Shown piece by piece: positions 1 to 6,663 of a stretch of 9,525 nt of DNA. Every line of letters starts with the position of its first letter. Positions within the stretch are counted from its first letter, which is position 1. This DNA comes from an uncultured Campylobacter sp. (GTDB lineage Bacteria; Campylobacterota; Campylobacteria; Campylobacterales; Campylobacteraceae): the NCBI RefSeq assembly GCF_938031315.1, contig NZ_CALHHT010000386.1, positions 1-9,525 on the forward strand, read 5' to 3'. The notes beneath the pieces were generated by a model. That model was not told the origin of the DNA, ran no database searches, and saw only the letters and a list, made by a program, of their open reading frames with translations. A program made the translations under genes and the position numbers.

Positions 1-8
1 AGGCTCGG

Positions 9-103
9 GTTTCAGACTCCAACGAGGTAAATTTGCACCAGCGGCACTACCGTAGAGCTATCAAGCACGGTGTTTCAAACCCCAATGGGGTAAATTTTGC
101 ACC
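9..103 (-). CRISPR. Two-repeat CRISPR-like array (possibly the edge of a longer one)
   Basis: Two similar units, 72-103 (32 bp) and 9-39 (31 bp), are separated by a 32-bp unique segment (40-71), giving CRISPR-like 63-bp spacing. They differ at four positions plus one missing T. Read on the minus strand, the better copy begins GGTGCAAAATTTACC, has a short dyad (ACCCC, ATT, GGGGT), and ends in TTTGAAAC, which resembles the 3' handle of many type I and III repeats. The 9-39 copy has a mismatched stem, as expected for a degenerate trailer-end repeat. No leader is visible on the other side: position 104 runs straight into an ATPase reading frame. No cas gene is present in the window. With only two copies it could also be a dispersed non-CRISPR repeat; the array may continue left of position 1. 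Confidence 0.5.
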
Positions 104-714
104 GTCGATAGGCTCGCCGCTCTCTTTTAGAACCTCTAAATTTAAGATCACCAAGGGTCTATTCAACTCGCCCGCTAGACAAGTAGGAAAGAATGTCTTA
201 CCGGTACCCGGGATACCTACAAGGAAAATACCCTTAGGACGAAATCCGTTATTTTCGGCAATCGTAAGCCTTTTTACGTATTCCTTGAGTTTCTCTGCGC
301 CGCCTACGTCCGAAAGTTTGTATGGGCTCTCAACGACGCTTATGCCGAGTTTACTACTTAGCGCTTGTGCTTTGCTTATACCGAGCGCCTTTTCTTGCGA
401 AGTCAAAACACCGCAGAAATTTTCAAGTTCGATCTCTAAAATAAAATCACGAATATCTGCAAAACAATGGTATGGTGCAAGAAAACAATAAGTTTTATCG
501 GATTTTTGAAGAAGTTCTAATATTTGCGATTGAGTTGGAAAACAAACGACTTCGGAAGAGGTTGTGTCCGCTATAATCGATATATTTTCATAATATACGC
601 TATCGTCGGCTTTTAACCAGAAATTATAGGGTGCCCCCCCCCCACTACAAATTTAATTTTATTTTTTAAGATTTCTTTAATAAAATCTTCGCTATTTCTT
701 AGCTCGTTTGCCAT
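47..714 (-). pseudogene. Ycf46-like AAA+ ATPase, phase-OFF (G10) and 3'-truncated
   Basis: Translation should begin at the ATG at 712-714, which has an upstream AGGA site and overlaps the end of the preceding gene by 23 bp. The frame reads MANELRNSEDFIKEI and enters a G10 tract at 634-643. There it shifts and stops at 613-615 after 33 residues. With 8 or 11 Gs the frame joins the long downstream frame (PYNFWLKADDSVYYE) and runs to the stop at 47-49, giving about 222 residues with G11. The encoded order, a short N-domain, then a linker with DVGGAEKLKEY, then PKGIFLVG and Walker A GIPGTGKT, matches the Ycf46/FtsH-like AAA+ layout. Similarity fades soon after the LNLEVLKES segment, near position 120. 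The last residues come from a CRISPR-like repeat. Walker B, sensors and arginine finger are missing, so even the ON form should not hydrolyse ATP normally. Confidence 0.7.
634..643 (-). repeat. Poly-G(10) tract inside the AAA+ gene (slippage/phase-variation site)
   Basis: Ten consecutive Cs on the plus strand (Gs in the coding sense) lie about 23 codons into the AAA+ ATPase gene. Tracts of 8 to 12 Gs are the usual substrate for slipped-strand phase variation in Campylobacter. With G10 the frame closes at 613-615. With G9 or G12 the third frame closes at a TAA just beyond the tract. Only G8 or G11 gives the long product. Confidence 0.85.
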
Positions 715-2326
715 TTTTATCCTCATCCCGCGGTTTTTCGTCGCTTAAAATATCGCTCATTCTAAGCTCTCCTAGAATTTCGCGTTTTTTCTCATTGCTC
801 GTCTTTTCATCGTCGAGCATTTGTTTGAGCTCTTCTATATCTTGCTGATTGGATACAGATCGCTTTTGTGATATTATACCATTTTTTTGATATTTTTGAG
901 TATCAGAAATATCATTTTTATCATCTGATTGTATTTTTTCTGCGTTTAATTTACTTCTAAGCTCTGTGATCTCCGCCTCCAAAGACTTTACTTTTTTACC
1001 ATAACTTGCATCGAGCTCTTTAAATTTAGCCTCCGCCTTAGCTGTCAGAGCCGCCAGCTCCTCCTGATGCTGCTCTTTTTGCAGGTTGATCTCGTTGACC
1101 TTAGTTTGCACGGTGCTTTTTAGGCTAGTGATAGTTTCCTCGCGCTTTGTGATCTCGGAATTTTTATTTTCTACCTCTATACCGAGCTTTTGGATCTCGG
1201 AATTTTGGGAATCTATCGTATTTTTTAACAAATTTACCTCTAAAATGTCTTTTGTCAAAAAAGCGCTCGCCATATTAGCGGTATGTTCTTCGCGAAATTT
1301 TTGCTTCACATAATTTATACTCTCGTATATAGTATATCCGGAATTGATCCTATCTTTCATCTCCTGATAGGCCACCATCGCCTCTTCTCTTGACTTTGCC
1401 AGCCTAATTTTGATCTTTTCAATCTCTTTTTGTTCATACAAAGATATACTTTTTTCTACTACTTCGTCTAAATTTACTTCTGACGCCCCCTTAACGGGTA
1501 GCCTAATCTCCGTATTACCTTCTGCGAGGATCTCTTTTTCGCTACTATCCTCGCTTAGGCTTTGCCTAGTTTGAGAATTTTCTCGAATAATCTCCGCCTT
1601 AGCGGCTTCTCTTACTATCCTTTCCTTTACCGCTTCCTCTTTTTTCTCTTCTTTTTTCTCGGCAAAGCCAAGAATTTTATCGGCCGAAATAGAATATTCC
1701 TTTGTAACTCCCTCCGTAGTGGTATATTCATATCTAAAATCCATACCGGTCTTAGCGAGCTCGCGGCAAAGACCGCTGAGGATGAAGTTATTATCTTTGG
1801 CTTGTTGAAAATTATCGCTTAAAGTGAGGCTATTGCGCGCCTTGAGTATTGCAATACGTTCGTTTTCATCAAAGATCCCGCGACGATTGTAAATCAGAGT
1901 TAGTTCATTCTTATCAGGATCGAATTCCCTAAAATCTATAAAGCTACGGCTATTAAAGCTTAAAAAGCTATTATAAGCATCTTTTGAAAGCTCTTCATCG
2001 CTTGAAAGGGTAATTTTCACATAATCGCCGGTTTCGATAGGCTTTAAATTTCGCTGCGTCAAAGCCGTGCTCAAACGAAAATCAAATTTGCCTATATCTC
2101 GCCTTACGGCCGCAGATAGATCCTGCAAAAATTTATCCGTTTTTTCACCTAACTCGCTAATATTAGAGACCTTGAAATCGTAGTCTATGCCATTTTTTTG
2201 CATATAGGCGTAAAACTCTTCCTCGCTGCCGTTCCAATACGGCAAAAAAGCCCTATAGGCTTTCTGCGAAAATTCTCTGATATTTAGATCCTCAAATTTA
2301 GCATCTTGCAAATTTACGGTTACCAT
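692..2326 (-). CDS. Hypothetical 544-aa coiled-coil protein
   Basis: The start chosen is the ATG at 2324-2326 (MVTVNLQDAKFEDLN), which follows AAAGGAG with good spacing. An in-frame start 24 codons earlier would lie deep inside the preceding gene and add only a basic stretch. The gene overlaps the 3' end of the zeta-like kinase gene by 29 bp, so the two are probably translationally coupled. Residues 1 to about 220 look globular. A charged low-complexity segment follows (KKEEKKEEAVKER). Residues about 360 to 466 show long heptad-like coiled coil rich in E, K, L and Q, and the tail is very charged (ending NGKRAKK). No signal peptide, membrane segment, nucleotide-binding motif or catalytic motif is visible. 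A structural or scaffold role is possible, but I do not recognise the family. Its last codons overlap the start of the phase-variable AAA+ gene. Confidence 0.85.
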   Translation of the reverse strand: MVTVNLQDAKFEDLNIREFSQKAYRAFLPYWNGSEEEFYAYMQKNGIDYDFKVSNISELGEKTDKFLQDLSAAVRRDIGKFDFRLSTALTQRNLKPIETGDYVKITLSSDEELSKDAYNSFLSFNSRSFIDFREFDPDKNELTLIYNRRGIFDENERIAILKARNSLTLSDNFQQAKDNNFILSGLCRELAKTGMDFRYEYTTTEGVTKEYSISADKILGFAEKKEEKKEEAVKERIVREAAKAEIIRENSQTRQSLSEDSSEKEILAEGNTEIRLPVKGASEVNLDEVVEKSISLYEQKEIEKIKIRLAKSREEAMVAYQEMKDRINSGYTIYESINYVKQKFREEHTANMASAFLTKDILEVNLLKNTIDSQNSEIQKLGIEVENKNSEITKREETITSLKSTVQTKVNEINLQKEQHQEELAALTAKAEAKFKELDASYGKKVKSLEAEITELRSKLNAEKIQSDDKNDISDTQKYQKNGIISQKRSVSNQQDIEELKQMLDDEKTSNEKKREILGELRMSDILSDEKPRDEDKNGKRAKK

Positions 2327-2993
2327 TGTTTTTCTCCTTTTCTTCTGAATTCTTTGAAATTTCCGCCTTGATCTCTTCAACGGCGGAGTAGTCTTCACTC
2401 ATATTTTTTAAAACATCTTCAAGCCACGATACTTTGCCAAGCGTGATAATCTGGCCGTTTTCTTTCTTGGCTATCAGACGTAAATTTGAAAATTTCTGAT
2501 CTTCCTCGTTTAAAATTTCTTTGCTATTGTCATAAAAATATATCTCCTCGCAAAACGGAATCACTTTAGCGAGGTTATCAAAGCTCTGCGAATATCTACG
2601 CTCCAATACTGCCTCCTCTATGCTATGGCCGTTCTTTTGTGCCCTAATGGCTACTCTTTGCTTTGACAGATCAACGCTTTCAAGACCCACATAAAAGAGC
2701 GTTATCCTATAACCGGACGCTTTTGCAGCGCTTATAAATCTAACTATGCCGCGGCCGCTTAGCGTAGTTTCTACGTTAAAATCTATCCCCCTGCGCAGGT
2801 AAGACTCTCTAAGCTTGAGCGCTATTTTGCCGGCTCTATTTTGATCCTTTTTATTTTTCCAGTCTCCAAATTCCTTAACGATTTCGTCAGAATTGATTCT
2901 AGTGCCGTAAAAATCATTATTATCTATCTGGTTGATATAAAATGTCGACTTACCAGCTCCATTTACTCCGGCAAAAATGTATAAATTTTTCAT
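2298..2993 (-). CDS. Zeta-toxin-like P-loop kinase (231 aa)
   Basis: Walker A is GVNGAGKST at residues 9-17. It is followed by INSDEI (33-38) with the candidate catalytic Asp36, then ETTLSG (75-80), then a family-typical block with R113, R117, NGHSIEE (121-127) and RRY (132-134). This order matches the chromosomal zeta-toxin/COG4185 kinase group. Zeta toxins phosphorylate UDP-activated amino sugars and block cell-wall synthesis; whether this member does so is not shown. The ATG at 2991-2993 lies two bases after the stop of the preceding gene, behind an AGGG-like site, so translation is probably coupled. No classical epsilon antitoxin is next to it; the neighbours are a 252-aa HUQ-motif protein and a 544-aa coiled-coil protein. 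About 40 C-terminal residues are acidic, then basic, and lie beyond the kinase fold. Confidence 0.8.
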   Translation of the reverse strand: MKNLYIFAGVNGAGKSTFYINQIDNNDFYGTRINSDEIVKEFGDWKNKKDQNRAGKIALKLRESYLRRGIDFNVETTLSGRGIVRFISAAKASGYRITLFYVGLESVDLSKQRVAIRAQKNGHSIEEAVLERRYSQSFDNLAKVIPFCEEIYFYDNSKEILNEEDQKFSNLRLIAKKENGQIITLGKVSWLEDVLKNMSEDYSAVEEIKAEISKNSEEKEKNNGNRKFARC

Positions 2994-2995
2994 CC

Positions 2996-3754
2996 CTATC
3001 GCCTTCTAGTCCTATTTTTGGCCTTTTGCTCCCATTCATTCAGCATATCGGCCGTACTTTTGGTTCTATTTTCTCGAACTCTCTCTCTCGTCGTGGCCTC
3101 TTCCTTTAAACTCATAATATCGATAAAATCGGACTTAAGATCGTCTAGCGCGCCGATAAATTCCTTTATGTTCGATATAATCTCTTGCTTATGCTGTTCG
3201 CGCTGTGCAGCAATCTCTTGAATTTCGACCTCTCGATCAGTGCTATCTATGCGTAGATATCTACCTTCAACGCTTTGATAGGCTGGAATATAGTTGCTTT
3301 GTATAGCACTTTCCAAACTCTCCTCATAGCCGTGTCTTAGCACGAAATTTGCTATGATAGTTTGAGCTTCCTCCGCATTAGTACCCACATACTGAATATG
3401 GGGGGAGTTGATTTCTCTATCTTGCAGATGAAGTTCCACCACCCCTTCAAAATCATGCTTTTGGAGCTCATGCTCTAAAGAGGCAAGAAATTCCTTTATC
3501 TCCGAATAAATTATGCCTCTACACCAAATGTTAGCGGTCTTCACGTCGCCTTTTTGGCTAAGATAGGATAATAAATTTGTTCGCAGATCCTTAGCACCCG
3601 TCATAAAAGATTCCGGGTCGCGCCTTTTTTCGATCATTTTACCGATAGCGTTTTCAAACCATCGCTTAGCGCTTTCGTCCTTTACCAACAATATCACCGT
3701 TTCCGCCTCTCTCAAGAGACTTCTGCTGCTAGAACTACGCGCCTTTTGTATCAC
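2996..3754 (-). CDS. Unknown 252-aa protein with relaxase/HUQ-like histidine motif
   Basis: Translation starts at a GTG (3752-3754). The weak AAGG site overlaps the TAA of the preceding gene, which ends 10 bp upstream. The central segment, residues 106-124, reads VELHLQDREINSPHIQYVG. The pattern H-x-x-D followed by S-P-H-I-Q resembles motif III of mobilisation relaxases (H-x-D-E-x-T-P-H-x-H), and HUQ replaces HUH in some Rep proteins such as those of circoviruses. Upstream are the helical segment AKRWFENAIGKMIEKRR and a Tyr in LLSYLSQKG (residue 64), which could be a nucleophile. The C-terminal third is helical and basic, ending KNRTRRR. This suggests a DNA-handling protein, perhaps a divergent relaxase. 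The motif is short and the assignment is a hypothesis; treat it as hypothetical. The stop lies two bases before the zeta-like kinase start. Confidence 0.75.
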   Translation of the reverse strand: MIQKARSSSSRSLLREAETVILLVKDESAKRWFENAIGKMIEKRRDPESFMTGAKDLRTNLLSYLSQKGDVKTANIWCRGIIYSEIKEFLASLEHELQKHDFEGVVELHLQDREINSPHIQYVGTNAEEAQTIIANFVLRHGYEESLESAIQSNYIPAYQSVEGRYLRIDSTDREVEIQEIAAQREQHKQEIISNIKEFIGALDDLKSDFIDIMSLKEEATTRERVRENRTKSTADMLNEWEQKAKNRTRRR

Positions 3755-3764
3755 CGAAACAACC

Positions 3765-4283
3765 TTATTGCTGCTTTAGCCTCATAGTGTTCTTAGAAAC
3801 GTCTTTGGCGGTATCTGTATCGGATCTCTTTGCCGCACCTAAAATATGCTCTACATTGAGCTCTTTGCCTTGATTTTGAATAGCTTCTTTAAGCTCGTTC
3901 ATATTATTTTCAAAATTTGCCGGATCAAATTTCCTTATCGCTTCCTTTACCGGATCTGTTTGCAAAATTTTAAGATCCAGTTCCTTGCCGACCTCTCTTT
4001 GCTTTTCTATCTCCTTAATAATCCCCACAGTAGAGCTGTATAATTCGCTTTTTTCATCAATTCCGGCACGCTTTAAAATATCGCCTAAACTACTTTCATC
4101 GGTATTGCCGCCGGATTTATTCTTTGAGCTCATAATATATCCCAGCATTGCTACCATAGCCTTAGTAGAGAGCATATCCCTATTATCTACGCGGAGATTT
4201 GAAAGGTTGCTATTTCTCGACGCCTTTCTTTCCTGTGCCTTCTTTTTGAAATTTTCATAGTCAAATTTCTCTTTTTCGCTCAT
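3765..4283 (-). CDS. Hypothetical 172-aa helical, charged protein
   Basis: The start is the ATG at 4281-4283 (MSEKEKFDYENFKKK), with AAGGAG six bases upstream. A GTG one codon earlier would sit too close to that site. The protein is soluble and mostly helical. A basic N-terminus (KKAQERKASRNSNLSNLR) is followed by a hydrophobic helix (TKAMVAMLGYIMSS, about residues 42-55), a Gly/Ser/Asn linker, and amphipathic helices to the end. No known catalytic motif is seen. It starts about 10 bases after the stop of the 143-aa protein and ends 10 bp before the HUQ-motif gene, so it belongs to the same coupled operon. It could be an accessory or adaptor subunit; no family is recognised. Confidence 0.8.
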   Translation of the reverse strand: MSEKEKFDYENFKKKAQERKASRNSNLSNLRVDNRDMLSTKAMVAMLGYIMSSKNKSGGNTDESSLGDILKRAGIDEKSELYSSTVGIIKEIEKQREVGKELDLKILQTDPVKEAIRKFDPANFENNMNELKEAIQNQGKELNVEHILGAAKRSDTDTAKDVSKNTMRLKQQ

Positions 4284-4293
4284 CACATACTCC

Positions 4294-4725
4294 TTAGAAA
4301 ATACCTAAAAATTTCTTTCTCGGTTTAGCTTTTACGCCACCTAATGCCTCATTCACTATTTGCTGCACTCGTTCGACCAGCTTATTATCCCTTTCTGCCA
4401 TATCGGCAAAAATGGCTTTTAAAGCCGAATCGCTTACGTTGCCGCCTGCACTACCACCACCAAAATTTAAAAGAGACGAAACGTCTTTTTGTATCTTTTC
4501 CACCTCTTCGGCCAAAGCCCCTATAGTATCGTCAAGGTTTTGCGTGTCCTCTATAATTTTTTCGTTACTACTTTTTAGATGAATATTCTCATCTTTAAAA
4601 TACTTTGCCATCGTATTGACGTCGATCCTAGTATCTTTGAGCTTTTGAGCAAGCGCTTTTACCAAAACCCGGATCTCTTCCTCGAAAGGAACCTCATTGT
4701 CTAAATTTTGCAATTCTTCGCTCAT
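4294..4725 (-). CDS. Hypothetical 143-aa coiled-coil protein
   Basis: The start is the ATG at 4723-4725 (MSEELQNLDNEVPFEEE). It is preceded by a strong GGAGG site lying inside the end of the ATPase gene; one base separates the ATPase stop from this ATG. The protein has an acidic N-terminus, a helical segment (IRVLVKALAQKLKDTR), and a heptad-like coiled coil around residues 45-85 (TIGALAEEVEKIQKDVSSLL). A glycine-rich hinge (FGGGSAGG) is followed by a second helix and a basic C-terminus (KAKPRKKFLGIF). The pattern suggests an oligomerising partner of the ATPase, inferred from spacing alone. No enzymatic motif is visible. Confidence 0.8.
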   Translation of the reverse strand: MSEELQNLDNEVPFEEEIRVLVKALAQKLKDTRIDVNTMAKYFKDENIHLKSSNEKIIEDTQNLDDTIGALAEEVEKIQKDVSSLLNFGGGSAGGNVSDSALKAIFADMAERDNKLVERVQQIVNEALGGVKAKPRKKFLGIF

Positions 4726-4726
4726 A

Positions 4727-5743
4727 TTATTTTTCCTCCACATTATAAATTTCTAAGATATATCGCCTTAAAAAGGGATCAAAAAACGTAAATTTAGCTT
4801 TGCCAACTTTATTTTTATATATCAAATTTTCCTTTTCTAAAATAGAAAGCCAAGCCGCTATATTCGATTTTACCACGCCGGTTTCATTTACCAAATCATA
4901 AGGATTTTCGCCCTTAACTACTTTTAGAAGTATTGCCGAGCCGTGTTTCTTGCCTCGCAAAAATTTTAGCTGTAACATAAAAACTATCTTTTCTCTGCGA
5001 TAAACTTCATTTATAGCGGCATTTAGATCCGCTTCCGTTACCTCTTGCCCTCGACGGCTCAAGATAAGCTCCCTGCATACACTTTTGACGTAAAAGGGCA
5101 AATTATTAGTTCTTCTAATAATTTCTCCTATCAAAGCGTGATCGATATTAAGATCTGCTTCGTTAAATTCGGTTACCAAATACGATGCTGTCTCAATATT
5201 TGATAGCTTCGGTAAATTTAAAACCTCGGCAAAGCCGTATAAAGAGCTTTTAGGATTACGAAATATGTCGATTCCGAACGAATTCTTTATGCTTAAGCAA
5301 AATATCACATCTGAAAATGGCATCCAGCTATCGTTAAATACGCTATTTAGCTCGAGCTTAGAGCTTTGTATTTTTTCTATTTCATCAAATTCATCGATAA
5401 AAAAGTATATCGTGCGCTTCGCTTCTTCCGCAAGGCGCCCAAACGCGATAAAAACATCTTTTAACTGCTCTGTAGCAGCAATATCGTTTTGAAAGCTATT
5501 GAATGAAATATCAAAAATTCTTTGTATTTCACGCCGCATAGCCTCAAAGAGATCTTCCGGGCTAAAAATACATTCAAGCTTTAAAAATACCGTAGTTTCG
5601 CCGGCTTTTGCTAGCTCGTCATGTAAGGAATGCAAAAACGTGCTCTTACCGAAATATTTCGGCGCAAACACGGCAACGCTTTGCTTTTTTTGGAACTTCC
5701 TTAGAACCGATTTTTTAAACTCTTTTCTGCTGATCTCTTCCAT
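4727..5743 (-). CDS. AAA+/STAND-like ATPase with C-terminal winged helix (338 aa)
   Basis: A P-loop sits at residues 27-35 (APKYFGKST). Walker B follows at 112-120 (IYFFIDEFD). The C-terminal ~80 residues (from about 255) form a winged-helix-like block with NETGVVKSNIAAWLSILEKE and a beta-hairpin ending FDPFLRRYI. This is the domain order of Orc1/Cdc6-like and STAND-type ATPases found on plasmids and archaeal elements. The first P-loop residue is Ala rather than Gly, and a SIKNS segment stands where relatives have a sensor motif. It probably binds ATP and possibly DNA. The ATG at 5741-5743 has no convincing Shine-Dalgarno sequence and follows the vapD stop by seven bases, so it may depend on translational coupling. 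The start abuts the downstream copy of a 36-bp direct repeat. First gene of the six-gene operon. Confidence 0.85.
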   Translation of the reverse strand: MEEISRKEFKKSVLRKFQKKQSVAVFAPKYFGKSTFLHSLHDELAKAGETTVFLKLECIFSPEDLFEAMRREIQRIFDISFNSFQNDIAATEQLKDVFIAFGRLAEEAKRTIYFFIDEFDEIEKIQSSKLELNSVFNDSWMPFSDVIFCLSIKNSFGIDIFRNPKSSLYGFAEVLNLPKLSNIETASYLVTEFNEADLNIDHALIGEIIRRTNNLPFYVKSVCRELILSRRGQEVTEADLNAAINEVYRREKIVFMLQLKFLRGKKHGSAILLKVVKGENPYDLVNETGVVKSNIAAWLSILEKENLIYKNKVGKAKFTFFDPFLRRYILEIYNVEEK

Positions 5744-5744
5744 A

Positions 5745-5780
5745 TATATTTTTCATAACCGTCTTTGAATTTTCGTTTGT
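5745..5780 (-). repeat. Direct repeat copy A (36 bp) at the 3' end of vapD
   Basis: On the minus strand this reads ACAAACGAAAAT, then one variable base, CAAAGA, two variable bases, GTTATGAAAAA and TATA. It matches 6647-6683 with three substitutions and one extra A there. It encodes the last residues of VapD (QTKIQRRL) and continues to the AAA+ gene start. Confidence 0.85.
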
Positions 5781-6241
5781 GAAGCTTTGGTTTCATCGTT
5801 AAAACCAAAGCTTTTAAATATATCTGCTTGCCGATCGCTTTCATCAAGAGCGCTGCGTATCTGGGATAGAACGTCACTAGCACCTTGAGTATCTTGCATA
5901 GGCGGTTTGGCTGCTTCAAATGTATCTTGCTGTCGCGCGTATGTGGCTTTTATCGTATCGATCATATTATAAGTTCTACCAATATTCGTTACGTCAAATC
6001 TATTTACGCATTGACTTAGCCAAGGAAATCGATGTGTCATCTCGCCAATGTATCCAAGTAGTTCATCTTTCTCTATTGCTATTTTGGAAGCATAGCCACT
6101 CCATTGTCTATGCTCAAAACCGTTATTTTCCATAAAAGCTTTGATCTCGCCGTATGCTGCACGATAATCCTTGCCCGGATAGAATTCTTTTAAGGCCTTG
6201 GTATCTAGGTCAAAATTTATGGCTCTTCGAATACGACTCAT
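5753..6241 (-). CDS. vapD: VapD-family protein (Cas2-fold ribonuclease) with C-terminal extension
   Basis: Residues 7-100 match the VapD family: INFDLDTKAL (8-17, with candidate acidic residues D11 and D13), YPGKDYRAAYGEIKAFMENNGF (21-42 with typical Tyr and Phe positions), then QWSGY and FPWLSQCV (72-79). VapD proteins in Helicobacter and Haemophilus are Cas2-like endoribonucleases that act as toxins or persistence factors. The usual length is about 95 residues; this one has 162. The extra ~60 form a charged, Gln-rich tail (ARQQDTFEAAKP, ending QTKIQRRL). The start ATG overlaps the stop of the 108-aa gene (ATGA) and has an AAAGGA site. The last codons are supplied by a direct repeat also found at the end of the two-TM gene. 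VapD identity is confident; activity is inferred from the family. Confidence 0.85.
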   Translation of the reverse strand: MSRIRRAINFDLDTKALKEFYPGKDYRAAYGEIKAFMENNGFEHRQWSGYASKIAIEKDELLGYIGEMTHRFPWLSQCVNRFDVTNIGRTYNMIDTIKATYARQQDTFEAAKPPMQDTQGASDVLSQIRSALDESDRQADIFKSFGFNDETKASQTKIQRRL

Positions 6242-6564
6242 TTGAAGTATCCTTTGCGTTCAAATCTCCGTATATGACTTATAAGATCTGCATCCCTAAG
6301 CTGACCTTCGTCATCGTCTAACCATCTCCACTCTTTCACATTATCGCGAAAGAATTTCTGATTTAGCAAAATAGCGTGTGTAAATTTACCTAAATGCGGA
6401 AAGTCTTGATCGTCGTCTTCCTTACAAAGATAGGTAAATTTATCCTTTTTTACTAGGTTGCACTCCTGCGCAAATTTATCGATTATTTGATACACTCTAG
6501 CTAGATCACACCTGCCTTCGCGTATAATTTTAGCCTCATCCATTACTATTTTGGTGCCTAGCAT
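6238..6564 (-). CDS. Hypothetical 108-aa protein, candidate VapD partner
   Basis: The ATG at 6562-6564 is preceded by AAGGAT and by a promoter with an extended -10 box, so this is the first gene of its transcript. The product is small, soluble and charged (DEAKIIREGRCDLARVYQIIDKF, then a Trp/Asp-rich stretch EWRWLDDDEG, then HIRRFERKGYF at the end). It shares an ATGA overlap with vapD, the arrangement expected of a co-regulated toxin/antitoxin pair. It does not look like the short VapX antitoxin of Haemophilus, and I see no clear DNA-binding motif. Partner or antitoxin is a hypothesis from position only. Confidence 0.8.
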   Translation of the reverse strand: MLGTKIVMDEAKIIREGRCDLARVYQIIDKFAQECNLVKKDKFTYLCKEDDDQDFPHLGKFTHAILLNQKFFRDNVKEWRWLDDDEGQLRDADLISHIRRFERKGYFK

Positions 6565-6599
6565 CTTTTATCCTTTCCTTTTATTCTTTTAAATATCGA

Positions 6600-6608
6600 A
6601 TTATACCA
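6600..6608 (-). promoter_or_regulatory. Extended -10 promoter for the 108-aa gene and vapD
   Basis: The minus strand reads TGGTATAAT, an exact extended -10 of the Campylobacter sigma-70 type, about 36 bases before the ATG at 6564. No clear -35 is present, as is common in this group. The transcription start should fall near 6593. One arm of a 13-bp inverted repeat lies a few bases upstream. Confidence 0.7.
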
Positions 6609-6610
6609 TA

Positions 6611-6663
6611 AGTTATGAAAAAAGATATAACTAAATTATCGTTATGTATATTTTTTCATAACT
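6611..6663. promoter_or_regulatory. 13-bp inverted repeat upstream of the vapD promoter (candidate operator)
   Basis: Arms AGTTATGAAAAAA (6611-6623) and its perfect complement (6651-6663) are separated by 27 bp. An additional GTTATG occurs at 6641-6646. The inner arm sits about 3 to 15 bases upstream of the extended -10, where a repressor would block transcription. The outer arm overlaps the stop of the two-TM gene. It could instead fold as an AU-rich hairpin ending the upstream transcript. Confidence 0.55.

Noticed and set aside
47..406. Independent 119-aa gene starting at TTG (404-406)
   Set aside because: The same frame continues upstream with sensible protein sequence to the G tract, and no ribosome site precedes the TTG; it is the middle of the phase-variable gene.
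33..491. Plus-strand 152-codon open frame at the left end
   Set aside because: It is antisense to the AAA+ ATPase frame, which has clear family motifs, and runs through the CRISPR-like repeats; its composition is not protein-like.
5701..5919. Minus-strand 72-codon frame overlapping the vapD end and ATPase start
   Set aside because: It overlaps two well-supported genes in another frame and has no ribosome site or recognisable motif.
5753..6241. vapD read as cas2 of a local CRISPR system
   Set aside because: The fold is shared, but FDLDT, NGFE and FPW motifs are VapD-type, and no cas1 or other cas gene is nearby.
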